Numbered from the stretch's first letter, positions 21,862 through 31,192 are shown. The stretch is DNA of 52,425 nucleotides from Methylophaga sp. OBS1 (GCF_026319365.1 NZ_JAPDMS010000008.1:1-52425), one strand, 5' to 3'. Numbers and translations are program-made. Notes: generated from the sequence alone by a model not told the origin.

Positions 21862-22197
21862 ATGCCTTATCTTAATATCCGCACCAATCAGGAAGTGAAA
21901 GACGAAGCGACATTGATGAAAGTCGCCAGTCAGACTGTATCGAAAGCCTCCGGCAAACCGGAAACCTATGTCATGGTCACCATCGATCAGCAAAAACCCA
22001 TGCTGTTCGGTGGCAGCGATGCACCGACCGCCATTCTCGATTATCGCTCACTGGGATTGCCCGGCGACAGACAGGGCTTTTCCGATACGCTGTGTTCATT
22101 GATCAACGAACAACTGGGGATCGATGGCAGCCGGATTTATATCAGCATGACCGATTCAGAGCGTCAGAACTGGGGCTGGAACCACAGTACCTTCTGA
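21862..22197 (+). CDS. MIF/phenylpyruvate tautomerase family protein
   Basis: 111 residues starting MPYLNIRTN, with Pro directly after the initiator Met as required for the N-terminal catalytic proline of the tautomerase superfamily. The length and the repeated beta-alpha-beta pattern fit macrophage-migration-inhibitory-factor-like proteins. The bacterial role is unclear; the family can tautomerise phenylpyruvate or dopachrome-like compounds in vitro. AAAGGAGAACGAG precedes the ATG. A terminator follows, so this gene closes a two-gene unit with the DUF4124 gene. Confidence 0.85.
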   Translation: MPYLNIRTNQEVKDEATLMKVASQTVSKASGKPETYVMVTIDQQKPMLFGGSDAPTAILDYRSLGLPGDRQGFSDTLCSLINEQLGIDGSRIYISMTDSERQNWGWNHSTF

Positions 22198-22224
22198 CCA
22201 TTTAATCTATTACTTATTGAGACT

Positions 22225-22255
22225 GACACCGCCTGCTTCCGGCGGTGTCGTTTTT
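22225..22255 (+). terminator. Rho-independent terminator before proS
   Basis: Perfect 9-bp stem GACACCGCC/GGCGGTGTC with a 7-base loop, then GTTTTT; 27 bases after the MIF-family stop. Confidence 0.92.
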
Positions 22256-22279
22256 GCTACACAGGAATAATAACAAGCG

Positions 22280-23989
22280 ATGCGTGCCTCTAACCTGCTC
22301 ATTTCCACTCTCAAAGAAACCCCTGCCGATGCCGAGATCGTCAGTCACCAGTTGATGCTGCGTGCCGGTCTGATCCGTCGTCTGGCTTCTGGTCTTTACA
22401 CCTGGTTGCCAATGGGGTTGAGAATTCTCAGAAAAACCGAAGCCATTATTCGTGAGGAAATGAACAACAGCGGTGCTCAGGAAGTATTGATGCCCTCTGT
22501 GCAACCGGCCGAGTTGTGGCAGGAAAGTCAGCGCTGGGAAAAATATGGTCCGGAACTGCTGCGACTGGTTGATCGCCACCAGCGCGATTTCTGTTATGGC
22601 CCCACCCATGAAGAAGTCATTACCGATCTGGTGCGCCAGGAAATTCGTAGTTATAAGCAACTGCCGGTCAATTTTTATCAGATTCAAACCAAGTTCCGTG
22701 ATGAAATCCGTCCCCGTTTCGGGCTGATGCGTGCCCGTGAGTTCCTGATGAAAGACGCCTACTCTTTCCACCTGGATCAGGCCTCGCTGCAGCAGACGTA
22801 TGACGATATGTATGCAGCCTATTCACGGATTTTCAGCCGTATCGGTCTTGATTTCCGTGCTGTTCAAGCTGACACCGGCAGCATAGGCGGTAATGCCTCG
22901 CACGAATTCCATGTTTTGGCCAGCTCCGGTGAAGATGCGATCGCTTTCAGTGACAGCAGTGATTACGCTGCCAACGTCGAACTGGCGGAAGCTGTCGCAC
23001 CTAATGGCGACCGCCCTGCAGCCAGTGAATCCATGACCAGTGTGGATACGCCACAAAAACATACTATTGAAGAAGTCAGCGAATTTCTGAATAAACCGGC
23101 ATCACAGTGTTTAAAAACCCTGCTGGTTGAAGGCGCTGAAGAAGGCAGTGTTGTGGCACTGGTACTGCGTGGTGATCACGACTTGAATGAAATCAAAGCT
23201 GAGAAACACCCGCTTGTTGCCTCCCCTCTGACCTTCGCGACACCGGAACAGGTGCTGGAAAGCTGCGGTGCCAACATCGGCTCCATTGGTCCGGTGGGAC
23301 TGACTATTCCGGTACTGGTCGATCATGCCGCCGCATTTGTGGCTGACTTTGTCTGCGGTGCCAATGAGGATGAAAAACACCTGACCGGTGTGAATTGGGA
23401 TCGGGACCTGCCGGAACCACAAACCGCTGATCTACGTAACGTGGTGGCCGGCGATCCGAGCCCGGATGGTCAGGGCACACTGGAAATTGCCCGCGGTATC
23501 GAGGTCGGTCATATCTTCCAGCTGGGCGATAACTACAGTAAGAAAATGAATGCCGTGGTGCTGACCGAGTCCGGTAAATCGCAAATCATAACTATGGGCT
23601 GCTATGGCATCGGTGTGTCACGGGTTGTGGCCGCTGCGATAGAACAGAACCACGACGAGCGAGGCATTGTCTGGCCCGAAGCCATTGCCCCATTCCAGGT
23701 TGCGCTGGTGCCGGTCAATGCGCACAAATCTGCGCGCGTCAGGGAGAAGGCCGAGGAGATCTATCAGCAACTGACTGCGGCCGGTATCGATGTCCTGTTT
23801 GATGACCGTGGTCTGCGTCCCGGCGTCGCTTTTGCCGATATGGAGCTGATGGGGATTCCACATCGCCTGATTCTGGGTGAGCGCGGTCTGGATAACGATC
23901 AAATCGAATACAAAAACCGTCGAACCGGTGAAGGCGAAGACTTCCCGCTGGCTGACGTCATCAATGCTATTAAACAGAAACTGAGTTGA
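22280..23989 (+). CDS. proS: Prolyl-tRNA synthetase
   Basis: 569 residues, the bacterial form with an editing domain. It charges tRNA-Pro. Class II motifs are visible: motif 1 around [20 protein letters not shown], motif 2 with [21 protein letters not shown] at about 133-153, motif 3 with [13 protein letters not shown] near 438-450. The INS editing insertion, which clears mischarged Ala-tRNA, occupies about 225-400. The anticodon-binding domain is at the C-terminus. The fumarase gene starts 8 bases after its stop. Confidence 0.98.
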   Translation: MRASNLLISTLKETPADAEIVSHQLMLRAGLIRRLASGLYTWLPMGLRILRKTEAIIREEMNNSGAQEVLMPSVQPAELWQESQRWEKYGPELLRLVDRHQRDFCYGPTHEEVITDLVRQEIRSYKQLPVNFYQIQTKFRDEIRPRFGLMRAREFLMKDAYSFHLDQASLQQTYDDMYAAYSRIFSRIGLDFRAVQADTGSIGGNASHEFHVLASSGEDAIAFSDSSDYAANVELAEAVAPNGDRPAASESMTSVDTPQKHTIEEVSEFLNKPASQCLKTLLVEGAEEGSVVALVLRGDHDLNEIKAEKHPLVASPLTFATPEQVLESCGANIGSIGPVGLTIPVLVDHAAAFVADFVCGANEDEKHLTGVNWDRDLPEPQTADLRNVVAGDPSPDGQGTLEIARGIEVGHIFQLGDNYSKKMNAVVLTESGKSQIITMGCYGIGVSRVVAAAIEQNHDERGIVWPEAIAPFQVALVPVNAHKSARVREKAEEIYQQLTAAGIDVLFDDRGLRPGVAFADMELMGIPHRLILGERGLDNDQIEYKNRRTGEGEDFPLADVINAIKQKLS

Positions 23990-23997
23990 ATCAGCCC

Positions 23998-25518
23998 ATG
24001 AGTTGCATCAAACAATCTGACCTTATCGACAGCGTCGCCGACGCCCTGCAATTCATTGCCTGCTATCACCCGAAAGATTTTATTCAGGCGATGAGCCAGG
24101 CCTATGAACGCGAACAATCCCCGGCAGCGCGCGATGCGATAGCTCAGATCCTGGTCAACTCAAGGATGTGCGCTGAGAACAACCGTCCCATCTGTCAGGA
24201 TACGGGTATCGTGAATGTCTTTGTCAAAGTCGGCATGAACGTGCAGTGGGATGCGGAGATGAGCCTGGATGAGATGATCAACGAAGGCGTCAGACGCGCG
24301 TATATGCATCCGGATAATGTATTGCGCGCCTCGGTGGTTTCAGACCCGCTGGGCAGCCGTCAGAACACCAGAGACAATACCCCGGCGGTGATTCATACCC
24401 AGATTGTGCCCGGAGATACGGTCGAGATTCAGATCGCGGCCAAGGGCGGCGGCAGCGAGAACAAGGCTAAATTCACCATTCTTAACCCGAGTGACAGCCT
24501 GGTCGACTGGGTGCTGGAGACGGTACCCAAGATGGGCGCCGGCTGGTGCCCGCCGGGCATGCTCGGTATCGGTGTCGGCGGCACCGCGGAAAAAGCCATG
24601 CTGATGGCTAAAGAGTCGCTGATGCACCCTATCGACATCCAGGAACTTATTGATCGCGGTCCACAGACAGCGGCTGAAAAACTACGTGTCGAGTTATATG
24701 AGAAGGTCAATAATCTCGGTATTGGTGCCCAGGGCCTCGGTGGTCTGACCACCGTGCTTGATGTCAAAATCAGCGACTACCCCACCCATGCGGCTTCACT
24801 GCCGGTGGCAATGATTCCCAACTGTGCGGCCACCCGGCATATCCATTTCAGTCTGGATGGCAGCGGTCCAGCCGAATTCGAACCACCGAGCCTGGATGAC
24901 TGGCCGGATATCACCTGGGAGGCGGCCGAGAACACCCGTCATGTCAACCTCGATAGCGTCACTCAGGCTGATATCGAGCAGTGGCAGCCGGGTGAGACAT
25001 TGCTGCTCTCGGGTCATCTGCTCACCGGACGCGATGCCGCGCATAAGAAGATCGCAGATATGCTGGCGCAGGGAAAACCTTTACCCGATGGGCTGGATTT
25101 TCACAATCGCTTTATTTACTACGTCGGTCCTGTCGACCCTGTGGCAGGCGAAGTGGTCGGTCCTGCGGGTCCCACTACCGCCACACGCATGGATAAGTTC
25201 ACAGAAATGATGCTGGGTAAAACCGGTCTGCTGGGCATGATCGGCAAAGCCGAACGTGGTGAGGCGACCATCGAGAGCATTAAAAATCATCGGTCTGTGT
25301 ATCTGATTGCTATTGGTGGTGCTGCATATCTGGTCTCCAAAGCCATCAAATCATCCCGCCTGATTGCCTTTGAGCAACTGGGGATGGAAGCGATTCGCGA
25401 ATTTTATGTTGAGAACATGCCAGTGACGGTGGCTGTCGACAGTCACGGTGACTCAGTGCATCAAAGCGGCCCGAAAGAATGGCGGATCAAGCTTGAAGGG
25501 CTTACAATCGATTCATAA
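23998..25518 (+). CDS. fumA: Class I fumarate hydratase (iron-sulfur)
   Basis: 506 residues from ATG 23998; the frame also opens at TTG 23986, overlapping proS, but the ATG is preferred. It interconverts fumarate and malate in the citric acid cycle using an oxygen-sensitive [4Fe-4S] cluster. The alpha part holds NRPICQDTGIVNVFVKVG and GAQGLGG, the beta part GHLLTGRDAAHKK and VGPAGPTTATRMD, fused in one chain as in FumA/FumB. Cluster cysteines appear in ICQDTG, NCAATRH and elsewhere. It follows proS closely and could share its transcript. Tartrate dehydratase is a less likely alternative, since those are usually split. Confidence 0.93.
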   Translation: MSCIKQSDLIDSVADALQFIACYHPKDFIQAMSQAYEREQSPAARDAIAQILVNSRMCAENNRPICQDTGIVNVFVKVGMNVQWDAEMSLDEMINEGVRRAYMHPDNVLRASVVSDPLGSRQNTRDNTPAVIHTQIVPGDTVEIQIAAKGGGSENKAKFTILNPSDSLVDWVLETVPKMGAGWCPPGMLGIGVGGTAEKAMLMAKESLMHPIDIQELIDRGPQTAAEKLRVELYEKVNNLGIGAQGLGGLTTVLDVKISDYPTHAASLPVAMIPNCAATRHIHFSLDGSGPAEFEPPSLDDWPDITWEAAENTRHVNLDSVTQADIEQWQPGETLLLSGHLLTGRDAAHKKIADMLAQGKPLPDGLDFHNRFIYYVGPVDPVAGEVVGPAGPTTATRMDKFTEMMLGKTGLLGMIGKAERGEATIESIKNHRSVYLIAIGGAAYLVSKAIKSSRLIAFEQLGMEAIREFYVENMPVTVAVDSHGDSVHQSGPKEWRIKLEGLTIDS

Positions 25519-25539
25519 CCCGTTGAGAAGGAAACAGTC

Positions 25540-26010
25540 ATGTCGCTTGCCATTCCACTGCATCTCCTTGCTGCCGTCATCTGGGTCGGAGGTATGTTTT
25601 TCGCCTACATGGTGCTGCGACCCAGCGCTGCCAGCCTGTTAGCGCCTGAGTCACGCCTGCCATTGTGGAGTCAGGTGTTTAAACTGTTTTTCAACTGGGT
25701 CTGGGTGTCGATTGTTACCTTGCTGATCACCGGTTTTTGGATGATTCATCTGCTGGGCGGCATGGGCGGCGTTGATGGTGTAGGCGTCCATGTCCATGTC
25801 ATGCTGCTGACCGGCATATTCATGATGCTGATTTTCATGCATGTTTTTTTCAATCCATTCAAAAAACTGAAATGGGCCGTCGCGGAACATGACTGGATCG
25901 CCGGTCGCAACGCCCTGACACAGATCCGTAAGCTGGTGCTGCTTAATCTGATTCTGGGTCTGATTACTATCGTGATCGGTGCCTCCGGACGATACTGGCC
26001 GGTCGCATGA
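25540..26010 (+). CDS. CopD-like membrane protein
   Basis: 156 residues, four hydrophobic segments, with His in or near several of them (LHLLAAVIWVGGMFF, GVHVHVMLLTG, FMHVFFNPF). This is the pattern of CopD-family/DUF-type haem- or copper-handling membrane proteins. Actual metal or haem binding is only suggested by the histidines. GAGAAGGAAAC precedes the ATG. Its stop overlaps the start of the lytic transglycosylase (ATGA), so the two are translationally coupled. Confidence 0.75.
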   Translation: MSLAIPLHLLAAVIWVGGMFFAYMVLRPSAASLLAPESRLPLWSQVFKLFFNWVWVSIVTLLITGFWMIHLLGGMGGVDGVGVHVHVMLLTGIFMMLIFMHVFFNPFKKLKWAVAEHDWIAGRNALTQIRKLVLLNLILGLITIVIGASGRYWPVA

Positions 26011-26678
26011 GATTGACGCAAGCTGGGACACTACTCCTGCTGGTTCTGCCTGTGATGGCAACGGCTGAAACCATTAAACGTATTCAGAATGCGGATGGCA
26101 GTGTCGAATTCAGTAATGTCGGCGCTAACGCCGGCCAGCACACCATCATCTATAAATCTCAGAGCGGTGAAGGCTTTGTTTTTTCCGATCAGAAACCGCA
26201 ACACGGCAGCTTTGAAATTCTCAAGTACAGCTGTTTTGCCTGTAATCCTGACTCCAAAATCAACTGGCATACAATCAGCCTCAATAACGCCGCTTATTCT
26301 GCAGAGGTCAAACGCATCGCGATGAAATATGAGGTTGATCCGGCTCTGGTTCGTGCCGTGATTCATGCCGAATCCGCCTTTAATGTTAAAGCGCTATCCA
26401 ACAAAGGGGCTCAGGGCCTGATGCAACTGATGCCGGGCACAGCCAAAGATTTGGGTGTTCGCAATGCTTTTGATGCCAACCAGAATATAGAAGGCGGCGT
26501 GAAATATTTAGCCGGGCTGCTGAAACAGTTTGACGGCGATATCAAGCTGGCTATCGCCGCTTATAATGCCGGTCCCAACGCGGTTAAAAAGTACAACGGC
26601 ATCCCCCCTTATGCTGAAACCAAGGTCTATGTAGAACGCGTTGGCATTCTGCATCAGCGTTATCGCCGTGAAAGTTAA
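26007..26678 (+). CDS. Lytic transglycosylase, SLT domain, secreted
   Basis: 223 residues. Signal peptide 1-20 (ends ATA), a small N-terminal domain similar to DUF4124 (TIKRIQNADGSVEFSNVG) with a Cys pair (C76, C79), then a soluble-lytic-transglycosylase fold from about 100 with catalytic E122 (IHAESAFN), GLMQLMPGTA and AAYNAGPNAV. It would cleave peptidoglycan in the periplasm, forming 1,6-anhydro ends. It shares the ATGA overlap with the CopD-like gene. MltE/Slt-type housekeeping versus secretion-associated roles cannot be told apart. Confidence 0.9.
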   Translation: MRLTQAGTLLLLVLPVMATAETIKRIQNADGSVEFSNVGANAGQHTIIYKSQSGEGFVFSDQKPQHGSFEILKYSCFACNPDSKINWHTISLNNAAYSAEVKRIAMKYEVDPALVRAVIHAESAFNVKALSNKGAQGLMQLMPGTAKDLGVRNAFDANQNIEGGVKYLAGLLKQFDGDIKLAIAAYNAGPNAVKKYNGIPPYAETKVYVERVGILHQRYRRES

Positions 26679-26946
26679 AAGCACTAAAAAATTATTGAAT
26701 GAGCATGAAGCGCTCACGCATTCCACCATGCAGAAAGTCAGCTCTCATGTGCAGCGTCGAGACGGAGACTGGGTGCTGAACACGGTTTTGGTTGAGGGTC
26801 AGGAAATCCCTTTCAAATATAAGCGCCGCAAACTGTACAAGTCGCTGAAGGGCGCACGCGTCGATATGATTTATTACCCGGACACGGAAACCATTGCCGG
26901 CATGGACTTCCCTTTCATGCGCGTGGTGAAGATCAACCTATCCTGA
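26668..26946 (+). CDS. Conserved-looking hypothetical protein
   Basis: About 92 residues from GTG 26668, overlapping the transglycosylase by 11 bases; no ATG is better placed and no strong ribosome binding site is seen, so the start is tentative. It is basic in the middle (FKYKRRKLYKSLKGARVDMI) and contains VQRRDGDWVLNTVLVEGQEI. No known domain is recognised. The compact beta-rich composition suggests a small folded cytoplasmic protein. Its 3' end overlaps that of the convergent aspartic protease gene by nine bases. Confidence 0.65.
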   Translation: MKVKSTKKLLNEHEALTHSTMQKVSSHVQRRDGDWVLNTVLVEGQEIPFKYKRRKLYKSLKGARVDMIYYPDTETIAGMDFPFMRVVKINLS

Positions 26947-27462
26947 GCCCGGCACTGTCAGCGTCAGCGTTCCCTCGCGCTGTGTCATATCCAGGTGCTT
27001 CATAAAACTCATCCCCAGCAGTACCATGTCATCGGGCATATGCGGGTTGATACTGGCCTGAATGTTGTTCAGGGTAATGCCACCCAACTGCACGCTTTCC
27101 AGTCGGGTCTGATAAACCGCAATCACACCATTTGCCGTTGATACCATGCTTCGAGCACCTTTCTCCAGGCCAACGGCTTCCGCCACGCCCTCGGGGACAC
27201 TGACATGGGTCGCGCCGGTATCAAGCAGGAAATCGACCGGGTGACCATTGATCAATCCCGGTGCCAGATAATGGCCGGCGCGGTTACGCTCCAACACCAC
27301 TTCACCACTGGCGGACTCAGTACTCAACAGTGCGTGATTGGGATTGTCACGCTGCAATATCAGTCCATTGAAGAACAGCGTTAAAGACGCCATAAAAAAC
27401 AGCCAGAACACGACTGTAAGTAGTCTGCCGGAAAATAATTTGGGGGGCTCAGGTGCGCTCAT
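26938..27462 (-). CDS. Retropepsin-like aspartic protease, membrane-anchored
   Basis: 174 residues. One N-terminal membrane segment (about 14-35) is followed by a single clan-AA aspartyl protease domain with D81-T-G-A-T-H-V as the active-site loop. As in retroviral enzymes, one copy supplies one catalytic Asp, so it should act as a dimer, here in the periplasm. The later stretch LLGMSFMKHLDM is typical of the bacterial TIGR02281-type family. Substrate is unknown. It is convergent with the hypothetical gene at 26668. Confidence 0.87.
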   Translation of the reverse strand: MSAPEPPKLFSGRLLTVVFWLFFMASLTLFFNGLILQRDNPNHALLSTESASGEVVLERNRAGHYLAPGLINGHPVDFLLDTGATHVSVPEGVAEAVGLEKGARSMVSTANGVIAVYQTRLESVQLGGITLNNIQASINPHMPDDMVLLGMSFMKHLDMTQREGTLTLTVPGSG

Positions 27463-27577
27463 GACTCAGATTTTAACGGTAATCCGTCAATAAGACACCC
27501 CGAAAACAAAATGAATCCGGGTCTCTATCCATAAGCTCGTTACGTTAAAATGGACAGGATAATAAGAGAGGTGATTT

Positions 27578-28366
27578 ATCGATACCATCAGTATTCTTGG
27601 TAGTGGCTGGCTGGGCAGGCCCCTGGCAGCCCATTTTGCAGCCAAAGGCCATCCAGTCAGACTATCGACCCGGAGTGAAAGCAAACGGGCTGAATTAGAA
27701 CAGGCTGGCTTTGACAGCTACATCGTCGATATCGATCAGGAAACCACCGTTGACAGGGCGTTTCTGAACGCTGATATCGTGATAATCAACATTACCTGTA
27801 AAAACCGGGCTGGATTCCAGCGCCTGATTGAAGCGATTGAACAGCGCCCTGTCAGCAAGGTGCTGTTTGTCAGTTCCAGTTCGGTGTACCAGAACCTCAA
27901 CCGTGAGGTCAGTGAAGATGAGGGCGCGGAAAATCAGGGCAGTCCGCTATATCAGATAGAGCAACTGTTCCAGGCCTCGCCGGCATTTAAAAGCACCATA
28001 CTCCGGTTCAGTGGTCTCGTGGGTAAAGGCCGTCATCCGGGTCGTTTTTTCCGTGGCGGCAAGACAGTTAAACAACCTGACGCTCCGATCAATCTCATTC
28101 ACTTTGATGATTGTATCGGCATCATTGACCGCATTATCGAAGCCAGCGCCTGGGGAAACACATTCAACGGTTGCAGCGATACGCATCCTAAAAAACGTGA
28201 ATTTTATCCTTTAATGGCCAATCAGGCGGGCTTTCCATTGGCAGAATTCGCTGAGGATGCGACACTGAGCTTTAAGATTGTTTCCAATCAAAAAATCAAA
28301 CAACAATTGCATTATCAACTTCAGCATCCGGACTTGATGCAACTGAATCAGGAGCATTATGAGTGA
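27578..28366 (+). CDS. yeeZ: YeeZ-like NAD(P)-binding epimerase/SDR protein with ATC start
   Basis: 262 residues. The Rossmann motif ILGSGWLGRPLA begins at residue 6, and LRFSGLVGKGRHPGRFF matches Escherichia coli YeeZ closely; the middle has SSSSVYQN, where the usual YxxxK is degraded. Molecular function of the family is not established. The frame upstream is closed by TGA, and no ATG, GTG or TTG occurs before the glycine motif; the first usable codon is ATC 27578, with GAGAGG seven bases upstream. Either it starts at a rare ATC or one base differs from an ancestral ATG. A start at GTG 27779 would delete the nucleotide-binding motif. It overlaps ychJ by eight bases. Confidence 0.82.
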   Translation: MDTISILGSGWLGRPLAAHFAAKGHPVRLSTRSESKRAELEQAGFDSYIVDIDQETTVDRAFLNADIVIINITCKNRAGFQRLIEAIEQRPVSKVLFVSSSSVYQNLNREVSEDEGAENQGSPLYQIEQLFQASPAFKSTILRFSGLVGKGRHPGRFFRGGKTVKQPDAPINLIHFDDCIGIIDRIIEASAWGNTFNGCSDTHPKKREFYPLMANQAGFPLAEFAEDATLSFKIVSNQKIKQQLHYQLQHPDLMQLNQEHYE

Positions 28367-28823
28367 TTCATCGCGCTGTCCCTGCAACAGTGGATTATTG
28401 TACAAAGAGTGCTGCCAGCCTCTGCATCTGAACAAATCAGTGGCTGAAGACGCTGAAAAGCTGATGCGTTCCCGCTACAGTGCTTTTCAGCTGGGTCTGG
28501 TTGATTACCTGCTGGATACCCTGCATCCCTCCAAACGCCACCCGGGAGAACGTCAGGCGCTGCAGGAGAGCGTCAACAATACGCAGTGGCTGGGTCTGAA
28601 AATTCTCGATCATAAAGCCGCCAATAACCTGGCCGAAGTCGAGTTTGTGGCTTTTTATGAAGATGATCCCATTGGTCAGTTGCATGAACGTTCCCGCTTC
28701 ACCCGCGAAGCCGGTCGCTGGTTTTATCACGACGGGCTGTTTCTACCTGCGGTGAAACTGGGCAGAAATGAAAACTGCTTTTGTGGCAGTGGTAAAAAGT
28801 TCAAACATTGCCATGGCGGCTGA
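28359..28823 (+). CDS. ychJ: YchJ-family SEC-C motif protein
   Basis: 154 residues with a zinc-binding SEC-C-like motif at each end: CPCNSGLLYKECC at about 7-19 and CFCGSGKKFKHC at about 140-151. Between them is the YchJ NTF2-like domain (RSRYSAFQLGLVDYLLDTLH). Function is not established. The gene overlaps the YeeZ-like gene by eight bases, so the pair is co-transcribed. Its stop codon abuts the stop of the convergent acyltransferase gene. Confidence 0.92.
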   Translation: MSDSSRCPCNSGLLYKECCQPLHLNKSVAEDAEKLMRSRYSAFQLGLVDYLLDTLHPSKRHPGERQALQESVNNTQWLGLKILDHKAANNLAEVEFVAFYEDDPIGQLHERSRFTREAGRWFYHDGLFLPAVKLGRNENCFCGSGKKFKHCHGG

Positions 28824-28833
28824 TCAGGCCGCC
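28815..28833. terminator. Hairpin holding both convergent stop codons
   Basis: GGCGGC (28815-28820) and GCCGCC (28828-28833) pair around TGATCAG. The first three loop bases are the ychJ stop (TGA) and the next three, read on the minus strand, are the stop of the acyltransferase gene. No U-tract follows, so a termination role is only possible. Confidence 0.4.
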
Positions 28834-30545
28834 GCCCCCAGATATCGTTTGCGTTTGCTGGCTTTCAACTGTTGCAGGTCAACCATCACCAGACCATCAA
28901 TGCAGTGGCCGAAGTCAGCATCAATATTAAAATCGATAAAACGGACCCCACCCTTTTCACAGACATCTGCATACTGTTTGTAAAGTGTGGGCACAGTGAC
29001 GTTCATATGGGCCAGCTGCTCACGTAAGGCAGCAAAATCCTCATCGGCATCTTCACCGGTCAGCGTCTGCCAGACCTGTTGTTGCAGTTCAGCATCGACA
29101 CTGTATGGTACCCGAGCACTGGCCAGCTTCTCCTCATCGGCAAAATAATGCCGGTAATAACTGACAATCAGCGCCTGGGCAAAGTCAGGATAGCTGTTAC
29201 TCAGGCTCACAGGGCCGAACAAATAACGTATCTCCGGGTAACGTTGCAGGTAGGCACCAATACCGTACCAGAGATAATCCAGACTGCGCCGCCCCCAATA
29301 TTTGGGGCTGACAAAACTGCGGCCCAGCTCGATGCCCTGCTCAAAAAAGGGCTGCATTTTGTCCTGGTCGTAACTGAACAATTCTTCACTGTATATACCG
29401 CGACTGCTGCTTTGGGACTGAATCCGTCTGACTTCGCCCAGACGATAGGCCCCCGCAATTTCCAGTTCCTGTTCATCCCAGAGAATCAGGTGACGATAGT
29501 CACGATCATAACGGTCCAGATCCCGACGTTTCCCGGTACCCTCCCCGACCTGACGGAATGTCAGCTCACGCAGACGCCCAATTTCATGCATCACTGCTGA
29601 ATCCGGTCGATAGTCGAACAGATAGATTTTCTTGTTATCCGCTGTCTCTCCCAGCAGTTCTGCCTGCTGCAATTCACGCTTGATAAAGCGTCTTTCTATC
29701 GGGTGGGCGATCGTCTGTTCAGTCTTGAACAAAGACTTTTTGCCTTTTGCTATCCGGTAGAGGTGGCGACGCAACAGCTTGGCTTTTTCCGCTTTGACCA
29801 GTGGCAACTGCTCAATTTGCTGATAGGGAATCGTTTCACCTACCCGCATAGTAATGTTCTTGGAATTTTTGTTGAACATCTCATGTGCCAGCATCATTCC
29901 TGAAAGCGGTTTGTAGACCATGGAGGCGCTGTAGAACAATGAAGAGTTACGGGCACCGATAAAGATCGGCAGGATGGGGGCGTTGGTTTTCTTTGCGAAA
30001 TTTAAAAAACCACTGTTCCACTTCCCATCACGCACCCCACTGGGTCGAATCCGGGAGACTTCTCCGGCAGGAAATACGATCACAGCCTCATCATTGTTGA
30101 GACTCTCAACAATCCGCGTAACACTGCTTTTACGGGTTGACTTGGACAAATTATCAACCGGCAGGAATAGACTTTCCAGGGCTGAAAAATTCATTAACAT
30201 ATCGTTGGCAACAATTTTGACATCACGCCGGACTTCGCCCACCAGCTTGAGCAAAGAGAGACCGTCCAACGCACCCAGCGGGTGATTGGCGACAATCACA
30301 ACGCGACCGGTGGCAGGAATATTAATGCGGTCACGGTGGCTGATGCTGTAACTGAAATTAAAGTAATCCAGCACCTGATCAATAAAATCAAAACCACGCA
30401 GATCCTGATGCAGATTCAGGAAATGATTGACCTCGTGTTCGTGGGTGATTTTGCGAAGGAACCCTAGCGTCGGTTTTTTCAGCCAGGGACGCGTGTGCTG
30501 GAACCGGGGAAATTTCTGCTGGACTGCCTGTTCGATATTGAGCAT
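28824..30545 (-). CDS. olsF: Bifunctional acyltransferase, OlsF-like (PlsC + GNAT domains)
   Basis: 573 residues with two acyltransferase domains. The N-terminal half (about 60-290) is a PlsC-type O-acyltransferase with NHPLGALD (H88-x4-D94... catalytic NHx4D pattern) and FPAGEVSR. The C-terminal half (about 310-530) resembles the OlsB N-acyltransferase of the GNAT superfamily (IGRLRELTFRQVGEGTG, DLDRYDRDYRHLILWD). This order matches OlsF, which makes ornithine lipids: the C-terminal domain acylates ornithine, the N-terminal domain adds the second acyl chain. Such phosphorus-free lipids are often made under phosphate limitation. Activity on ornithine versus another amine is inferred from domain order only. 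Confidence 0.8.
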   Translation of the reverse strand: MLNIEQAVQQKFPRFQHTRPWLKKPTLGFLRKITHEHEVNHFLNLHQDLRGFDFIDQVLDYFNFSYSISHRDRINIPATGRVVIVANHPLGALDGLSLLKLVGEVRRDVKIVANDMLMNFSALESLFLPVDNLSKSTRKSSVTRIVESLNNDEAVIVFPAGEVSRIRPSGVRDGKWNSGFLNFAKKTNAPILPIFIGARNSSLFYSASMVYKPLSGMMLAHEMFNKNSKNITMRVGETIPYQQIEQLPLVKAEKAKLLRRHLYRIAKGKKSLFKTEQTIAHPIERRFIKRELQQAELLGETADNKKIYLFDYRPDSAVMHEIGRLRELTFRQVGEGTGKRRDLDRYDRDYRHLILWDEQELEIAGAYRLGEVRRIQSQSSSRGIYSEELFSYDQDKMQPFFEQGIELGRSFVSPKYWGRRSLDYLWYGIGAYLQRYPEIRYLFGPVSLSNSYPDFAQALIVSYYRHYFADEEKLASARVPYSVDAELQQQVWQTLTGEDADEDFAALREQLAHMNVTVPTLYKQYADVCEKGGVRFIDFNIDADFGHCIDGLVMVDLQQLKASKRKRYLGAAA

Positions 30546-30682
30546 CGTTTCTCTCTTGCTTGCCTGTCGATGGCAAGCTTAGAGCGATGCTGTTACCGCA
30601 TGATGGCAGTTTGATGACGCTTAGATGACAGCATCAAGCCGTGCTGGACAACTCAGTTCCCAAAAAACAGATACCAGCGGAA

Positions 30683-30722
30683 GCCGGTGGGAGAACCGGC
30701 GTCATGGCTGCGAGTCGCAGCC
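30683..30722 (-). terminator. Paired hairpins after panD, possible terminator
   Basis: On the minus strand GGCTGCGACTCGCAGCC (30722-30706) is followed by GCCGGT/ACCGGC (30700-30683) and, some 20 bases later, a run of T residues. They lie 40-80 bases past the panD stop. The distance to the T-run makes this uncertain. Confidence 0.4.
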
Positions 30723-30761
30723 AAAAGTGATTGATTGTGGTCGCTGAACTACCAGCCCAAT

Positions 30762-31142
30762 TCAGGCTGCCTGTACCGGAATGGAGTGACGCATGTGCGT
30801 GATATCGTTGTTTTCGTCGAGATAAACCAGGGTCGGTTTGAAATTCTCGGCTTCATTTTCGTCCATGCTGACATAAGCACAGATAATGATGCGATCACCC
30901 GGCGAAGCTTTGTGCGCAGCAGCACCATTGACGGAAATAATCTTGGAACCGTCTTCAGCGCGAATGGCATAGGTGGTAAAACGTTCACCATTGGCGACGT
31001 TATAAATCTGGATTTGCTCGTATTCGCGAATACCGGCGGCTTCCAGAAATTGACCATCGATTGCACAGGAGCCTTCGTATTCCAGTTCGGAATGGGTCAC
31101 ACAGGCACGGTGCAGTTTGGCTTTTAAGAGTGTCAGTTGCAT
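30762..31142 (-). CDS. panD: Aspartate 1-decarboxylase
   Basis: 126 residues from ATG 31142; the frame opens three codons earlier at TTG, but the family begins M-x-x-x-L-x-x-K-L-H-R. The proenzyme cleaves itself between G24 and S25 (YEGSCAI), turning Ser25 into the pyruvoyl cofactor. It makes beta-alanine from aspartate for pantothenate. G-A-A-A-H near residues 72-76 and the terminal IPVQ stretch are conserved. It is the last gene of panB-panC-panD. Confidence 0.97.
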   Translation of the reverse strand: MQLTLLKAKLHRACVTHSELEYEGSCAIDGQFLEAAGIREYEQIQIYNVANGERFTTYAIRAEDGSKIISVNGAAAHKASPGDRIIICAYVSMDENEAENFKPTLVYLDENNDITHMRHSIPVQAA

Positions 31143-31192
31143 AGCGGACAAATCTTGTGGGTTAGCCCAATATTATCGCTTGTTAGAAAGAC

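Noticed and set aside
22214..22771. 185-residue minus-strand reading frame over proS
   Set aside because: Antisense shadow of prolyl-tRNA synthetase.
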